Origin: Bradyrhizobium sp. BR13661 | GTDB taxonomy: Bacteria > Pseudomonadota > Alphaproteobacteria > Rhizobiales > Xanthobacteraceae | Direction: 5' to 3' | Assembly: GCF_029892425.1 (NCBI RefSeq) | Contig: NZ_JARXWB010000048.1 | Location: forward strand, 1-47,734 | Length of the DNA stretch: 47,734 nt | Shown: positions 16,898-24,768 of the stretch, piece by piece | Layout of the letters: the number at the start of each line of letters is the position of its first letter | How positions within the stretch are numbered: the stretch's first letter is position 1 | Notes under the pieces: generated by a model | What the model was told of the DNA's origin: nothing | Databases searched by the model: none | The model's input: only the letters and a program-made list of their open reading frames with translations | Translations under genes and position numbers: made by a program

Positions 16898-16906
16898 TGA
16901 GCCTCC

Positions 16907-17578
16907 TTAGCCCTTCGCGACGCTGCCGACCGCGGCGCCGATAAAGACGGTTGCGAGTACGGTGAAGATGTAGGCCTGTACGAGGCCCACTAGAATCTCG
17001 AGCGCCATGAGCGGGATCGGGACAAAGAGGCCGGCGAGCGCCACCACGAGACCGATGATGAACTCGCCGCTCATAATGTTGCCGAACAGTCGCACCATCA
17101 GCGAAAAGGTGCGCGTGATTTCCGAGAGAATATTGAGGGGCAGCATGATCAGTTTAGGCTCGGCGAAGCTGGCGAGATAGCCGCGCAAACCGCGTTCGCG
17201 CACCCCGAAGTAATGCACCGAGAAAAAGACAATCAGCGCCAGGGCCGCCGGCGTCTCGATCTTGCTGGTTGGCGCCTCGACGCCGGGGAGTACACCGGAG
17301 AGGTTGGCGACCACCAGAAAGATTATTAACGTGCCCAGCAAGGGCAGGAACGGCCGCGCATCCTTGCGAATGACATCCTCGATCTGGCCGGCAACGCTGG
17401 TGACGATGCCCTCAAGCAGCGCCTGCCGCCCGTCGGGCAGGATTGCCAGGCGGCGCGTGACGAACCGGCAGACTAGAGCCAGCGCAGCCATGATGACCCA
17501 CGTCGTCACCACCGGACGCGTGATCGCCACCGGACCAATATGAAAAAGCAGCGTGCTAGTGAGGGGCGAGGATTGCAT
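16907..17578 (-). CDS. atpB: N-ATPase a subunit
   Basis: 223 residues from the ATG at 17578. Five to six membrane helices carry the a-subunit signature SLMVRLFGNIMSGE, whose Arg faces the c-ring carboxylates, and a final helix LVGLVQAYIFTVLATVFIG with the family Gln. It forms the ion half-channels. The start lies 23 bp inside atpR, so the two are translationally coupled. A longer frame to 17704 runs through atpR and is rejected. Confidence 0.92.
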   Translation of the reverse strand: MQSSPLTSTLLFHIGPVAITRPVVTTWVIMAALALVCRFVTRRLAILPDGRQALLEGIVTSVAGQIEDVIRKDARPFLPLLGTLIIFLVVANLSGVLPGVEAPTSKIETPAALALIVFFSVHYFGVRERGLRGYLASFAEPKLIMLPLNILSEITRTFSLMVRLFGNIMSGEFIIGLVVALAGLFVPIPLMALEILVGLVQAYIFTVLATVFIGAAVGSVAKG

Positions 17579-17864
17579 CAGCCGCCCTCCTTTTCGCGCG
17601 CAGCGCCAACGCGCGCGCCACCAGGAACCCGGCAAAGCCGCTGAGCAACGGCGCTGCTCCGAGTTTCGCCGCGATGAGCAGAAAGCCGACCGCAGCGCCA
17701 GCACGTCCCAGCGTCAAGGCCACTGGACCAAGCCAGCTATCGCTGCGGACAAGCAGCGTCACGCTGCGCTTGAGAGCCGCAAAATACGCCAGCCCAAACA
17801 TCAGACCCGCAAATGCCGTCAACAGCGTGAGTTCGGGATGAGTGATCAAACTCGTGCGGATCAT
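17556..17864 (-). CDS. atpR: N-ATPase accessory membrane protein AtpR
   Basis: 102 residues from the ATG at 17864, which overlaps the original atpQ stop (ATGA). Three hydrophobic segments are present; the second starts after LKRSVTLLVRS and the third is followed by RALALRAKRR. AtpR is unique to N-ATPase operons and its membrane arginines are proposed to interact with the c ring during assembly. Its place between atpQ and atpB is diagnostic for this operon type. Confidence 0.85.
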   Translation of the reverse strand: MIRTSLITHPELTLLTAFAGLMFGLAYFAALKRSVTLLVRSDSWLGPVALTLGRAGAAVGFLLIAAKLGAAPLLSGFAGFLVARALALRAKRRAADAILAPH

Positions 17865-18141
17865 GCGCTGTGCATCCTCTTCCATGCAAATGTGCAGCCC
17901 GCTGCCAGACCTGCCACGAGCAGGCCCAGGTCCAGAAGATCCCGCTATGGAAGGTCCGGTCGAGCCAGCGACCGGCGAAGATGCCGAGCAGTGTCGGAAC
18001 CACGATGGTCCAGCCCAGTGCTCCGATCATGGCGAAGTTCTGGCCCAGCGACCGTTCGCCCTCGCGCTGCCAGCGCTCGCGGCGTTCCTGCCGTCTTCTG
18101 ACCGCCTGTCCCAGCCGCTCGTGATTTTCGGGCTGCGTCAT
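17861..18141 (-). pseudogene. atpQ: N-ATPase accessory AtpQ, frameshifted near 17930
   Basis: The frame opens at 18141 with a charged N-terminus (ERLGQAVRRRQERRERW), then the AtpI/AtpQ-type first membrane helix (IGALGWTIVVPTLLGIFAGRWLD) and HSGIFWT. Next, the frame goes wrong and runs on to 17737 as nonsense. One added base near 17930 gives LGLLVAGLAAGCTFAWKRMHSA and a stop at 17861 that overlaps the atpR start exactly. The length is one base short of a multiple of three, so a single-base loss is the simplest reading, either a real mutation or a sequencing error in a short G run. Confidence 0.75.
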
Positions 18142-18590
18142 GACTCCAGCCCCTCTTGTGACATCGGGCCGGCCAGCCGCGGCACGGGGACGGGACGGTC
18201 GGGCCGCAGGAAGCGGTAGATCTGCCGGATCGCTGCGAGATAGAGGCGCTGCGCATCAGTGCGCGCCGTAACCTCATCTTCGCTGCGCCGCCGAAAGCTT
18301 GCGAGCACTTCGGTTTCGAGACGGTGCAGATCATCATCAGCCACGGCTTCGCGCGTCGCAATGGTGATTGCGTTCCCGTCGTGCACCGCAAGCATGCCGC
18401 CGCGCACCGCGATGTGATGCTCGCCGCCGCCCTCATCGCGCCAGCTCAGGACCGAGATTGCCAATGCCGTGAGAAAATCAGCATGCCCGCGCAGAATGCC
18501 GAAGGCGCCGGTGTCGTCCTCGGCGCGCACATACACGACGTGGTCGGCCTTTGCGATGATCGCCAGCGGTGTGGTGACCGTGAGATTCAT
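18138..18590 (-). CDS. atpC: N-ATPase epsilon subunit
   Basis: 150 residues. The N-terminal beta-sandwich shows the family pattern FGILRGHADFLTALAISVLSW and VRGGMLAVHDGNAITIATREAV, followed by a C-terminal helical pair. Epsilon belongs to the central stalk and can inhibit hydrolysis. It overlaps atpD by 4 bp and atpQ by 4 bp. The C-terminal part is longer than in the housekeeping subunit, ending in a Pro-rich tail. Confidence 0.9.
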   Translation of the reverse strand: MNLTVTTPLAIIAKADHVVYVRAEDDTGAFGILRGHADFLTALAISVLSWRDEGGGEHHIAVRGGMLAVHDGNAITIATREAVADDDLHRLETEVLASFRRRSEDEVTARTDAQRLYLAAIRQIYRFLRPDRPVPVPRLAGPMSQEGLES

Positions 18591-20017
18591 GACATCGCCT
18601 TGGCGCTGGCACGCTCGCGCTCTCGTGCTTCCTCGAGCACGCCGATCATATAAAGCGAGCTCTCAGCCCAGTTGTCGGCTTCACCATCGAGAATGGCGCG
18701 GCATCCGGCCAGTGTGTCGGCAACCTCGACCGTTCGCCCTTCCTTCCCGGTAAAGGCAACTGTGACCATGAAGGGCTGCGTCAAAAATCGCATGAGGCGC
18801 CGCGCGCGCTTGACGGCCTGACGATCAATGGCGCTCAGCTCTTCGATCCCAAGGAGCGCAATGATCTCTTGAAGATCACGATAGTGGGCGATGGTTTTGC
18901 GCACTTCCTGGGCGGTCCGGTAATGCCCTTCGCCCACGAGGCGGGCATCGAGGAGCGTCGAGCTCGAGGCGAGCGGATCGACGGCGGGATACATGGCCTC
19001 GCTGGCCATCTGGCGCGACAGCACGATGGATGAATCGAGATGGCTGAAGATTTCGGCGACGGCAGGGTCGGTAAAATCATCGGCCGGAACATAGACAGCC
19101 TGAATTGAGGTGATCGCTGCGCCGGCAACCGAGGCGATGCGTTCCTGCAGTTCGGCGATCTCGCTGGCGAGCGTCGGCTGATACCCAACGCGCGAGGGCA
19201 GACGCCCGAGGAGGCCCGATACTTCGCCACCGGCCTGCACCAGGCGGTACACGTTATCGATCAGCAGAAGCACATTTTCGTGTTGCACGTCGCGAAAGTG
19301 CTCTGCGATGGTCAACGCCGTGAGACCCGCGCGCCAGCGCGCGCCGGGCGGTTCGTTCATCTGACCAAAAACGAGCGCGGTTCGCGGAAGCACACCTGAC
19401 TGCTTCAATTCGAGCAGCAGCTCGTGCCCTTCGCGCGAACGCTCGCCGATGCCGGCAAACACTGAGATTCCAGAGTAACGTTCGACCGTCGTACGGATCA
19501 ATTCCATGATCAGCACGGTCTTGCCGACACCAGCGCCGCCGAACATCGCTGCCTTGCCGCCCTTGACGAGCGGGGCGAGCAGATCGATGACCTTGATCCC
19601 GGTGTGGAAGATTTCCTGAGAGGCGCCGAGCCGGTTCAGTGCAGGAGCGGATGCATGAATGGGACGAAAAACTGTGCTTGGGGGCAGCTCGGGTCCGCGG
19701 TCTGCGGGCTTACCGACGGCGTTCAGCAGACGCCCGAGCACTGCATCGCCAACCGGTGTCTGGATTGGTGTGCCCAGGGCGCGCGCGGACACGCCGCGGC
19801 TAAGCCCGGCCGTATTGCCCAGCGCGACGGCCCGGATTGTCACGGGATCAAGATGCTGCTGGACCTCCGCCAGGACGGGCGTGGGCTCATCACGATCGAT
19901 CACGATGCCCTCATTGAGGGCCGGTAAAACCCCTTGGGGAAACCGGACATCGACGACCGAGCCATGGATCGCGGTCAGGTGCCCTGAGACCTGCGTGTCA
20001 TGCGATGCGTCCGCCAT
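18587..20017 (-). CDS. atpD: N-ATPase beta subunit
   Basis: 476 residues. The catalytic F1 subunit has Walker A GGAGVGKT at about residue 160, the GIGERSREGHELLLELKQSG segment with the catalytic Glu/Arg, NVLLLIDNVYRL as Walker B, and the VPADDFTDPA loop. The DELSEED region is divergent (LGIEELSAIDRQ). It is the first gene of the operon, whose order D-C-Q-R-B-E-F-A-G is that of the laterally spread N-ATPases. A perfect TTGAC-N4-GTCAA box lies 54 bp upstream. Confidence 0.95.
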   Translation of the reverse strand: MADASHDTQVSGHLTAIHGSVVDVRFPQGVLPALNEGIVIDRDEPTPVLAEVQQHLDPVTIRAVALGNTAGLSRGVSARALGTPIQTPVGDAVLGRLLNAVGKPADRGPELPPSTVFRPIHASAPALNRLGASQEIFHTGIKVIDLLAPLVKGGKAAMFGGAGVGKTVLIMELIRTTVERYSGISVFAGIGERSREGHELLLELKQSGVLPRTALVFGQMNEPPGARWRAGLTALTIAEHFRDVQHENVLLLIDNVYRLVQAGGEVSGLLGRLPSRVGYQPTLASEIAELQERIASVAGAAITSIQAVYVPADDFTDPAVAEIFSHLDSSIVLSRQMASEAMYPAVDPLASSSTLLDARLVGEGHYRTAQEVRKTIAHYRDLQEIIALLGIEELSAIDRQAVKRARRLMRFLTQPFMVTVAFTGKEGRTVEVADTLAGCRAILDGEADNWAESSLYMIGVLEEARERERASAKAMS

Positions 20018-20070
20018 TGCCCGTTTTCGCTTGCTCGCTCAAAATCCTAAGCTTCTCACGCTTGGCGTCG

Positions 20071-20084
20071 TTGACGTAAGTCAA
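20071..20084. promoter_or_regulatory. FNR/FixK-type box upstream of atpD
   Basis: TTGACGTAAGTCAA is a perfect palindrome and fits the FNR/FixK pattern TTG(A/C)-N6-(T/G)CAA. Its centre is 60 bp upstream of the atpD start codon. If transcription begins about 41 bp downstream of the centre (near 20036), it would be a class II activator site. This suggests induction at low oxygen. Confidence 0.6.
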
Positions 20085-20177
20085 GTGTTTGGCTTCGGAG
20101 GGTCGATGGCGAGCCGCGACGTACTGACAGTGGGCAATCGTCTTTTCATGAAGCGCGAGCCACTAACGCCGGGAAGG

Positions 20178-20414
20178 CTATTCCTCATTGCGAAGTAATT
20201 TTCTTTGCGGGCTCCAGATCTGCAAGCCGTGCCGGTCGATTACGTAATGATCTGAACCCAAGGTTTCAGCGGCTTCGAGCGCCGCTTCGAGGGACTGAAA
20301 CGACTGCATGGTATGGCCGTGGCGAGTCGTGACGCGAAACGGAGCGTGTAGGTCATGACCCTCCCTGGCTTGTCCGAGGAATTTGCGCAAGCGAGCTGTT
20401 ACTTGGTTTAGCAT
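20178..20414 (-). CDS. small hypothetical protein
   Basis: 78 residues (MLNQVTARLRKFLGQAREG...). A basic N-terminus is followed by a compact alpha/beta segment with FRVTTRHGHTMQSFQSLEAALEAAETLGSDHYVIDRHG, which reads like a small DUF-type fold binding nothing obvious. It is on the same strand as the N-ATPase operon, ends 160 bp before atpD, and is separated from it by the FixK-type box. A perfect 15-bp palindrome lies upstream. Confidence 0.6.
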   Translation of the reverse strand: MLNQVTARLRKFLGQAREGHDLHAPFRVTTRHGHTMQSFQSLEAALEAAETLGSDHYVIDRHGLQIWSPQRKLLRNEE

Positions 20415-20444
20415 CCAGCTTTCATGGGATTCCTGTTCGAGAAT

Positions 20445-20459
20445 ATGTTATCTTAACAT
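20445..20459. promoter_or_regulatory. perfect palindrome upstream of the 78-residue gene
   Basis: ATGTTA-TCT-TAACAT, 6+3+6, lies 31 bp upstream of the start at 20414 in an A/T-rich pocket. Position and symmetry fit an operator overlapping the promoter. No binding protein can be named. Confidence 0.35.
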
Positions 20460-20822
20460 CGGCACGTTATCAAATGGATCGGTGATCGCAAGCTCGGGTC
20501 GGGAGCGCGCTGATCGGGAAACGGCATTACCGCACAACGGCGAATTCGCCATCAACTGCTTTCCAGTGAGCCGGCCCGACACCGATAGCTTCGTCTTTCC
20601 TTCGAAAGACCGGTCCGTCGTCATCTTCGGCCGGATCGCCTCGCGGGCCTCGGCGTACCGGACGGTCCCGTACGCAAGGAACTGGAAGCAAGCAGTGGCG
20701 TTCTCAGACGGCAAGGGATCGACTCCGAAGAGGTGCTCGGCCTGGCAGAACGGCAAGAAGCTCGCGATCGTTGGAGATGCCGATCCGCAGCGGGGATCTG
20801 AGCCGAAAACAAGCAGCGCGTC
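20460..20822. other. stretch without a convincing gene
   Basis: Open frames exist on both strands. The minus frame 20448-20756 would need a TTG start without a ribosome-binding site, and the plus frame 20383-20844 runs into dinB antisense. Neither shows a domain. No repeat, tRNA or terminator is seen here. Confidence 0.45.
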
Positions 20823-21785
20823 TCAGATCGGCAGGTCCAATTGAGGTTCGCCCTCCGCCTCGGCCTGCAGCGATGAGAGCGATACGCCCAACAATCTGAC
20901 CGACTTCGGAATCGGCATCTCGCATTCGAGCAGACCAAGGGTCAAGCGATTCAGGTCTTGGCGGCTGGAGATGGGGGATGCGACGGACCGGCTACGGGTG
21001 ATGATCTGGAAGTCGGAAAACTTCACCTTCAACGTCACGGTGCGGCCGAAATTGCCGGTGCTTTCGCAGTGACCCCAGACCTTGTCGATCAAAGGCTCAA
21101 GCTCGGCGACCAAGGCCGCAAACCCGGTGAGGTCGCCGGAGAAGGTGTTTTCGGCACCGACAGACTTTCGGATGCGGTTAGCGCGAACCGGCCGTTCGTC
21201 AACGCCGCGAGAGACCCAGTAGTAGTAGGCGCCGGCCTTTCCAAAATGGGCGTTCATGAACCCACGGGTCTGATTGCGCATGTCCATGCCGGTAAAGATA
21301 CCGAGCCTGTTCATCTTCGCATTGGTCGCCGGACCGATGCCGTGGAATTTCCCAACCGGGAGTTGTTCGACGAAGGCTGGTCCCATCTTAGGGGTGATCA
21401 CGAATTGGCCGTTTGGCTTCCGGTGATCCGAGGCGAGCTTCGCCAGGAACTTATTATAGGAGATGCCGGCGGAGGCGGTCAGGCCGGTCTCGCGCAGGAT
21501 CTTCGCCCTGATCGCGGTGGCGATATCGGTGGCGACGGGAATGTCCTGCATGTTCCGCTTTGCGGTCACCGATCGCATTGCTGAGCGGACGCCGAATGCT
21601 CGAGCTTCATAGCTCGCCGCGGCCACGACGCCGCGTTCCTTCGATCCACCAACGGCGACAGGCTTGCCGCGCAACCCCGGATTATCGCGCTGTTCGACGG
21701 ACGCGTAGAAGGCATCCATGTCGATGTGGATGATCTTGCGACGGGGCGCTCCCGATGCGCCATGCTTCGGATCGGACTCGGGCAT
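20823..21785 (-). CDS. dinB: DNA polymerase IV (Y family) with internal deletion of the active site
   Basis: 320 residues from the ATG at 21785; a TTG at 21815 is also possible. The start of the palm (RKIIHIDMDAFYASVE), the helix-hairpin-helix region (ASAGISYNKFLAKLASDHRKPNGQ, LPVGKFHGIGPAT) and the little finger are all present. Between RSAMRSVTAKR and NMQDIPVATDI about 47 residues are missing relative to E. coli DinB. This removes the SLDEAYLDVT motif with the catalytic Asp103/Glu104. The frame is kept, so a protein may be made, but it should lack polymerase activity. The junction lies near 21553. Confidence 0.88.
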   Translation of the reverse strand: MPESDPKHGASGAPRRKIIHIDMDAFYASVEQRDNPGLRGKPVAVGGSKERGVVAAASYEARAFGVRSAMRSVTAKRNMQDIPVATDIATAIRAKILRETGLTASAGISYNKFLAKLASDHRKPNGQFVITPKMGPAFVEQLPVGKFHGIGPATNAKMNRLGIFTGMDMRNQTRGFMNAHFGKAGAYYYWVSRGVDERPVRANRIRKSVGAENTFSGDLTGFAALVAELEPLIDKVWGHCESTGNFGRTVTLKVKFSDFQIITRSRSVASPISSRQDLNRLTLGLLECEMPIPKSVRLLGVSLSSLQAEAEGEPQLDLPI

Positions 21786-21815
21786 GCCTGGATTGTACAG
21801 AAACTTGTCAGGCAA

Positions 21816-22483
21816 GTCGCTGGTCAGGCCCAGTCAGTCGCCGGGTATTCGGGGCAGGTGTCAACGATGACGCGAGCACGTCCGCGACCGCAAGGGCCGC
21901 TGCTTCCGGCAAGATCCCTGGCGGCGAACATTCTCGGGCGATGGGGCACTATCGAGGCCGGCGCGGCGAGGGGGCCTTCGTGCTCGGCGCCGAGGACGCG
22001 TCGTTGGTCCTGCTCAGCGCCGGCATGCTTCTCGATGGCGTCTTCTACCTGTGCTGGCCGGCCTCCTACTGTTGAGGCTAAATCGGACTTCGCGCATGGC
22101 GTCTCCGCCGACCGGATCAGATCGAGCGTTTTGGCCCGTCGGTCCCGCCGATGGAGGGCGGAGTTCCTGCGGCATCTGCCGCAAGGGACGCGGGTACCGA
22201 CCCTGCCGGAGCGGCCTGTCGAAGCGCTGGAGCGAACGATACGCCAGCCTTCTCGAACTCGCCGCGCTTACGACGGGCCGGTGCGCTGTCTGGCAGACGG
22301 GCATTTGCCAGCAACTGCGAGTGCGCTGTCGTCGAAAGCGTACTCTTTATACGATATCGAGCCGATCCGCGATCGTCCAGAGGACCGACACTCCTGCGCT
22401 GCGCCACCGATTAAGATCAGCATACGAGAAACGTGATCACTCCGATGATCGCGGCGGTTATCGAGTCGGTGCCTGGATTTGAT
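21816..22483. other. stretch without a convincing gene
   Basis: Overlapping frames on both strands (e.g. 22051-22482 plus, 22117-22407 minus, 21726-22436 plus) are Arg/Ser/Pro-rich with no domain and no consistent ribosome-binding site. A short hydrophobic segment (SLVLLSAGMLLDGVFYL, ending 22075) may be the relic of a small membrane gene. The far right end belongs to the hipBA control region. Confidence 0.4.
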
Positions 22484-22644
22484 TTACCGATCGGGAATTT
22501 TTGTGTGTCGTGGTAGTTTCTGAGTAGGGAAGTTCCCGTTCGGGAAATTTTACTCTCAGGAGACATTTTGATCTATTATTTTCCCGCTCGGGAAATCTAG
22601 TCTTGCTAAGACGCTCTTGGGGCATTAATATTCCCGCTCGGGAA
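22484..22644 (+). promoter_or_regulatory. four HipB-type operators in front of hipBA
   Basis: Four copies of the palindrome TTCCCG-NT-CGGGAA occur at 22484-22497 (one mismatch, TTACCGATCGGGAA), 22533-22546, 22581-22594 and 22631-22644. Start-to-start spacings are 49, 48 and 50 bp. A candidate sigma70 promoter (TTGCTA at 22603, TTAATA at 22625, 16-bp spacer) lies between sites 3 and 4. Site 4 covers the expected start of transcription and ends 6 bp before the hipB ATG. Confidence 0.8.
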
Positions 22645-22650
22645 ATTGAC

Positions 22651-22929
22651 ATGACCATCACGACCACCTCAGAGCTCGGCGAGACGATCCGAAACCGGCG
22701 GACCTCCCTAGGTCTCCGGCAGCGGGACCTTGCCTTGGCAGCGAACGTCGGCGTCCGGTTCATCGTCGACGTCGAGAATGGCAAGGAGACAAGCCAAGTC
22801 GGTCTGGTCCTCCGCCTGCTGCAAGCGCTAGGCATCCGGCTGACGGCGGAAATGAGCCCAGCGCCGGCGGCTCGGTTGGCGAGCGAGGAATCTGAAACCT
22901 TCGACCCTGATTACTTCACGCCGTCATGA
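22651..22929 (+). CDS. hipB: HipB-like antitoxin, XRE-family repressor
   Basis: 92 residues from the ATG at 22651. A single helix-turn-helix covers residues ~8-65 (LGETIRNRRTSLGLRQRDLALAAN), with the HipB-type VRFIVDVENGKET recognition segment. The acidic C-terminal tail contains ESETFDPDYF. It should bind the four upstream palindromes and neutralise HipA. There is no clear Shine-Dalgarno sequence because operator 4 occupies its place, apart from a possible CGGGAA. The stop overlaps the hipA ATG (ATGA). Confidence 0.9.
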   Translation: MTITTTSELGETIRNRRTSLGLRQRDLALAANVGVRFIVDVENGKETSQVGLVLRLLQALGIRLTAEMSPAPAARLASEESETFDPDYFTPS

Positions 22930-24290
22930 CGAGCAAGCCCAAGGCCGGCAGCGCCGGCGAGACCCTGGAGGTCCGGTACGGCGACAAGCTCGTTGGGCTG
23001 CTGCGCCGGCGCTCGGACGAAATTCAGGACATCGAATTCGTCTACGACGAAGCGTGGGTGAAGGATCCTCGGGCGTTCGCCGTCTCGACTCGCATGCCAC
23101 TCGCCCAGCGCGTTCACGAGCCGGACGTCGTGTACCGATGGTTTTTGAACCTACTGCCAGAAGGCCGGACGCTGAGGACCGTGGGCACCATCCTCAAGAT
23201 TCCGGAGGCGAACGTGTTCGCGCTCCTTGAGGAGTTGGGAGAGGACCTTCCGGGTGCGCTCGAAGTCCGCCGGTCCGCCGACCAGCGACCGAACCGGACG
23301 CCGCGCTACAAGCGGCTCACCGAAGCGGAGCTCGCCGCCGCCATCCGGCGCCTTCCGGAGAGGCCGCTTCTCGTTGGCGAGGAGGGCATCCACATGTCTT
23401 TGGCCGGCGCGCAGGACAAGCTTCCTGTAGTCCTGTATCCGGACGGCGGCATCGGCCTCGCGCTCGACGGTGCGCCGACGACACATATCCTCAAGCCGGC
23501 CAACAAGCACTTCAGCAACGCCGTCGAGAACGAGGCCTTCTGCCTTCGCCTGGCGGCCAAGACGAAGCTGCCCGTCGCCGAATGTACGATCGGAAAGGCG
23601 GAGGATCTCGATTACCTGCTGGTGAAGCGCTACGATCGTGAGCCCCACGGGCGCAGCCTCCGCAGAATCCATCAGGAGGATTTCTGTCAGGCCGCTGGGC
23701 ACATCCCGTCGACCAAATACGAATCCAATTCGACGAACAAGCTGCGTGGGCCGACCCTGAAAGATTGCTTTGATGTCCTGCGGAACACGCAGGCAGGCGC
23801 CTTCAACGTCGCCCGCTTCGTCGATTTTCTTGTCTTCAATGTTCTCTGTGGAAACGTCGACGCGCATTCGAAGAACTATTCGCTGCTGCTGCAGCCAAGC
23901 GGCGCCATCTCCATGGCGCCGCTCTATGACGTCATGAATGGCGACATCTATCCGGACGTGACGCGAAATCTGGCGATGAAGATCGCCGGCCAGAACCGCG
24001 GTCACTACATCTACGTCCGACATTGGGATCGGATGGCCCGGGAAAACCAGCTTTCCGGCGCGCAGGTAAGGCGCCGGGTCGCCGAATTGTCTCAGGCCGT
24101 CCTCGATGCGCTGCCGTCCGTCGTCGAAGAGTTGAACACGTTGAAGAAGTCGCCGGTCTACCAGCAAATCTCGGATTACGTCGCCGGGTATTGCCGTGAC
24201 ATGCTGCGGAATCTGAAAAGCGATCCTCGGGAGGAGCCCGAAGAGGACTCGGATCCCGAGGGCGCCATACGTCCGCCCGGGTTCTCTTGA
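22926..24290 (+). CDS. hipA: HipA-like Ser/Thr kinase toxin
   Basis: 454 residues. The N-subdomain (Couple_hipA type, residues ~10-115) is followed by the HipA_C kinase core. Visible motifs are the activation/P-loop region SLAGAQDKLP, the ATP-binding Lys in HILKPANK, the catalytic loop NVLCGNVDAHSKNYS, and the Mg-binding Asp in APLYDVM. All kinase residues appear intact. Classical HipA phosphorylates glutamyl-tRNA synthetase and induces dormancy; the target here is unknown. It is translationally coupled to hipB. Confidence 0.93.
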   Translation: MTSKPKAGSAGETLEVRYGDKLVGLLRRRSDEIQDIEFVYDEAWVKDPRAFAVSTRMPLAQRVHEPDVVYRWFLNLLPEGRTLRTVGTILKIPEANVFALLEELGEDLPGALEVRRSADQRPNRTPRYKRLTEAELAAAIRRLPERPLLVGEEGIHMSLAGAQDKLPVVLYPDGGIGLALDGAPTTHILKPANKHFSNAVENEAFCLRLAAKTKLPVAECTIGKAEDLDYLLVKRYDREPHGRSLRRIHQEDFCQAAGHIPSTKYESNSTNKLRGPTLKDCFDVLRNTQAGAFNVARFVDFLVFNVLCGNVDAHSKNYSLLLQPSGAISMAPLYDVMNGDIYPDVTRNLAMKIAGQNRGHYIYVRHWDRMARENQLSGAQVRRRVAELSQAVLDALPSVVEELNTLKKSPVYQQISDYVAGYCRDMLRNLKSDPREEPEEDSDPEGAIRPPGFS

Positions 24291-24475
24291 GCATTTCTGC
24301 CGAACTGCTCCGGAGAGCATATTCGGCTGGTATGAAGTTTCCGGCCGACTCCGGGATCGAACGCGCGACAGCTGGGGTGCCGCCGCTGCCTGAAAGTCAG
24401 TGGGTTACCTTTGGTTCTGGTGTAGGGCAGGCCGCAGCTTGCCGCTTTTTGCGCCCATTGACAAGAAATCTCATT

Positions 24476-24682
24476 TTATCGGCCAAACCAAATCAGCAGC
24501 ACACCTCCGAGAACAAGGAGAAAAGCGCCCTCGTGCCAACGAGTGAGACCAGAGCCGGCAAACCTTTCTCCCATTGTGTAGGTGGTCCGTAGCACGACCA
24601 TTCCAAGCAGGCAGCTAAGAAGACTGGCCGCCCGCGCAGGTGTGTCTCCAGACCTGAGCATGGACAGGGCAAGGATGACCAT
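24476..24682 (-). CDS. small two-helix membrane protein, second copy
   Basis: 68 residues from an ATG at 24682 (MVILALSMLRSGDTPARAA). It is closely similar to the C-terminal 68 residues of the protein at 32296-32556, sharing ARAASLLSCLLG, FAGSGLTRWHEGAFLL and LLIWFGR. Two membrane segments are predicted. The upstream part seen in the other copy is out of frame here, so this copy is shortened at its N-terminus. It is preceded by a copy of the mgtA leader but not by mgtA. Confidence 0.6.
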   Translation of the reverse strand: MVILALSMLRSGDTPARAASLLSCLLGMVVLRTTYTMGERFAGSGLTRWHEGAFLLVLGGVLLIWFGR

Positions 24683-24768
24683 TAAGCGAAAGGAAGCGAA
24701 TGGCCCGTCGTCCCAACGTGGCCGTAGAACCTTGGGCGTTAAGCATTTTGCGTCACACATCAACTCGG

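Noticed and set aside
20448..20756. 102-residue minus frame
   Set aside because: It needs a TTG start without a ribosome-binding site and shows no domain.
23151..24320. 389-residue minus frame opposite hipA
   Set aside because: Antisense shadow; hipA has all kinase motifs in the plus frame.
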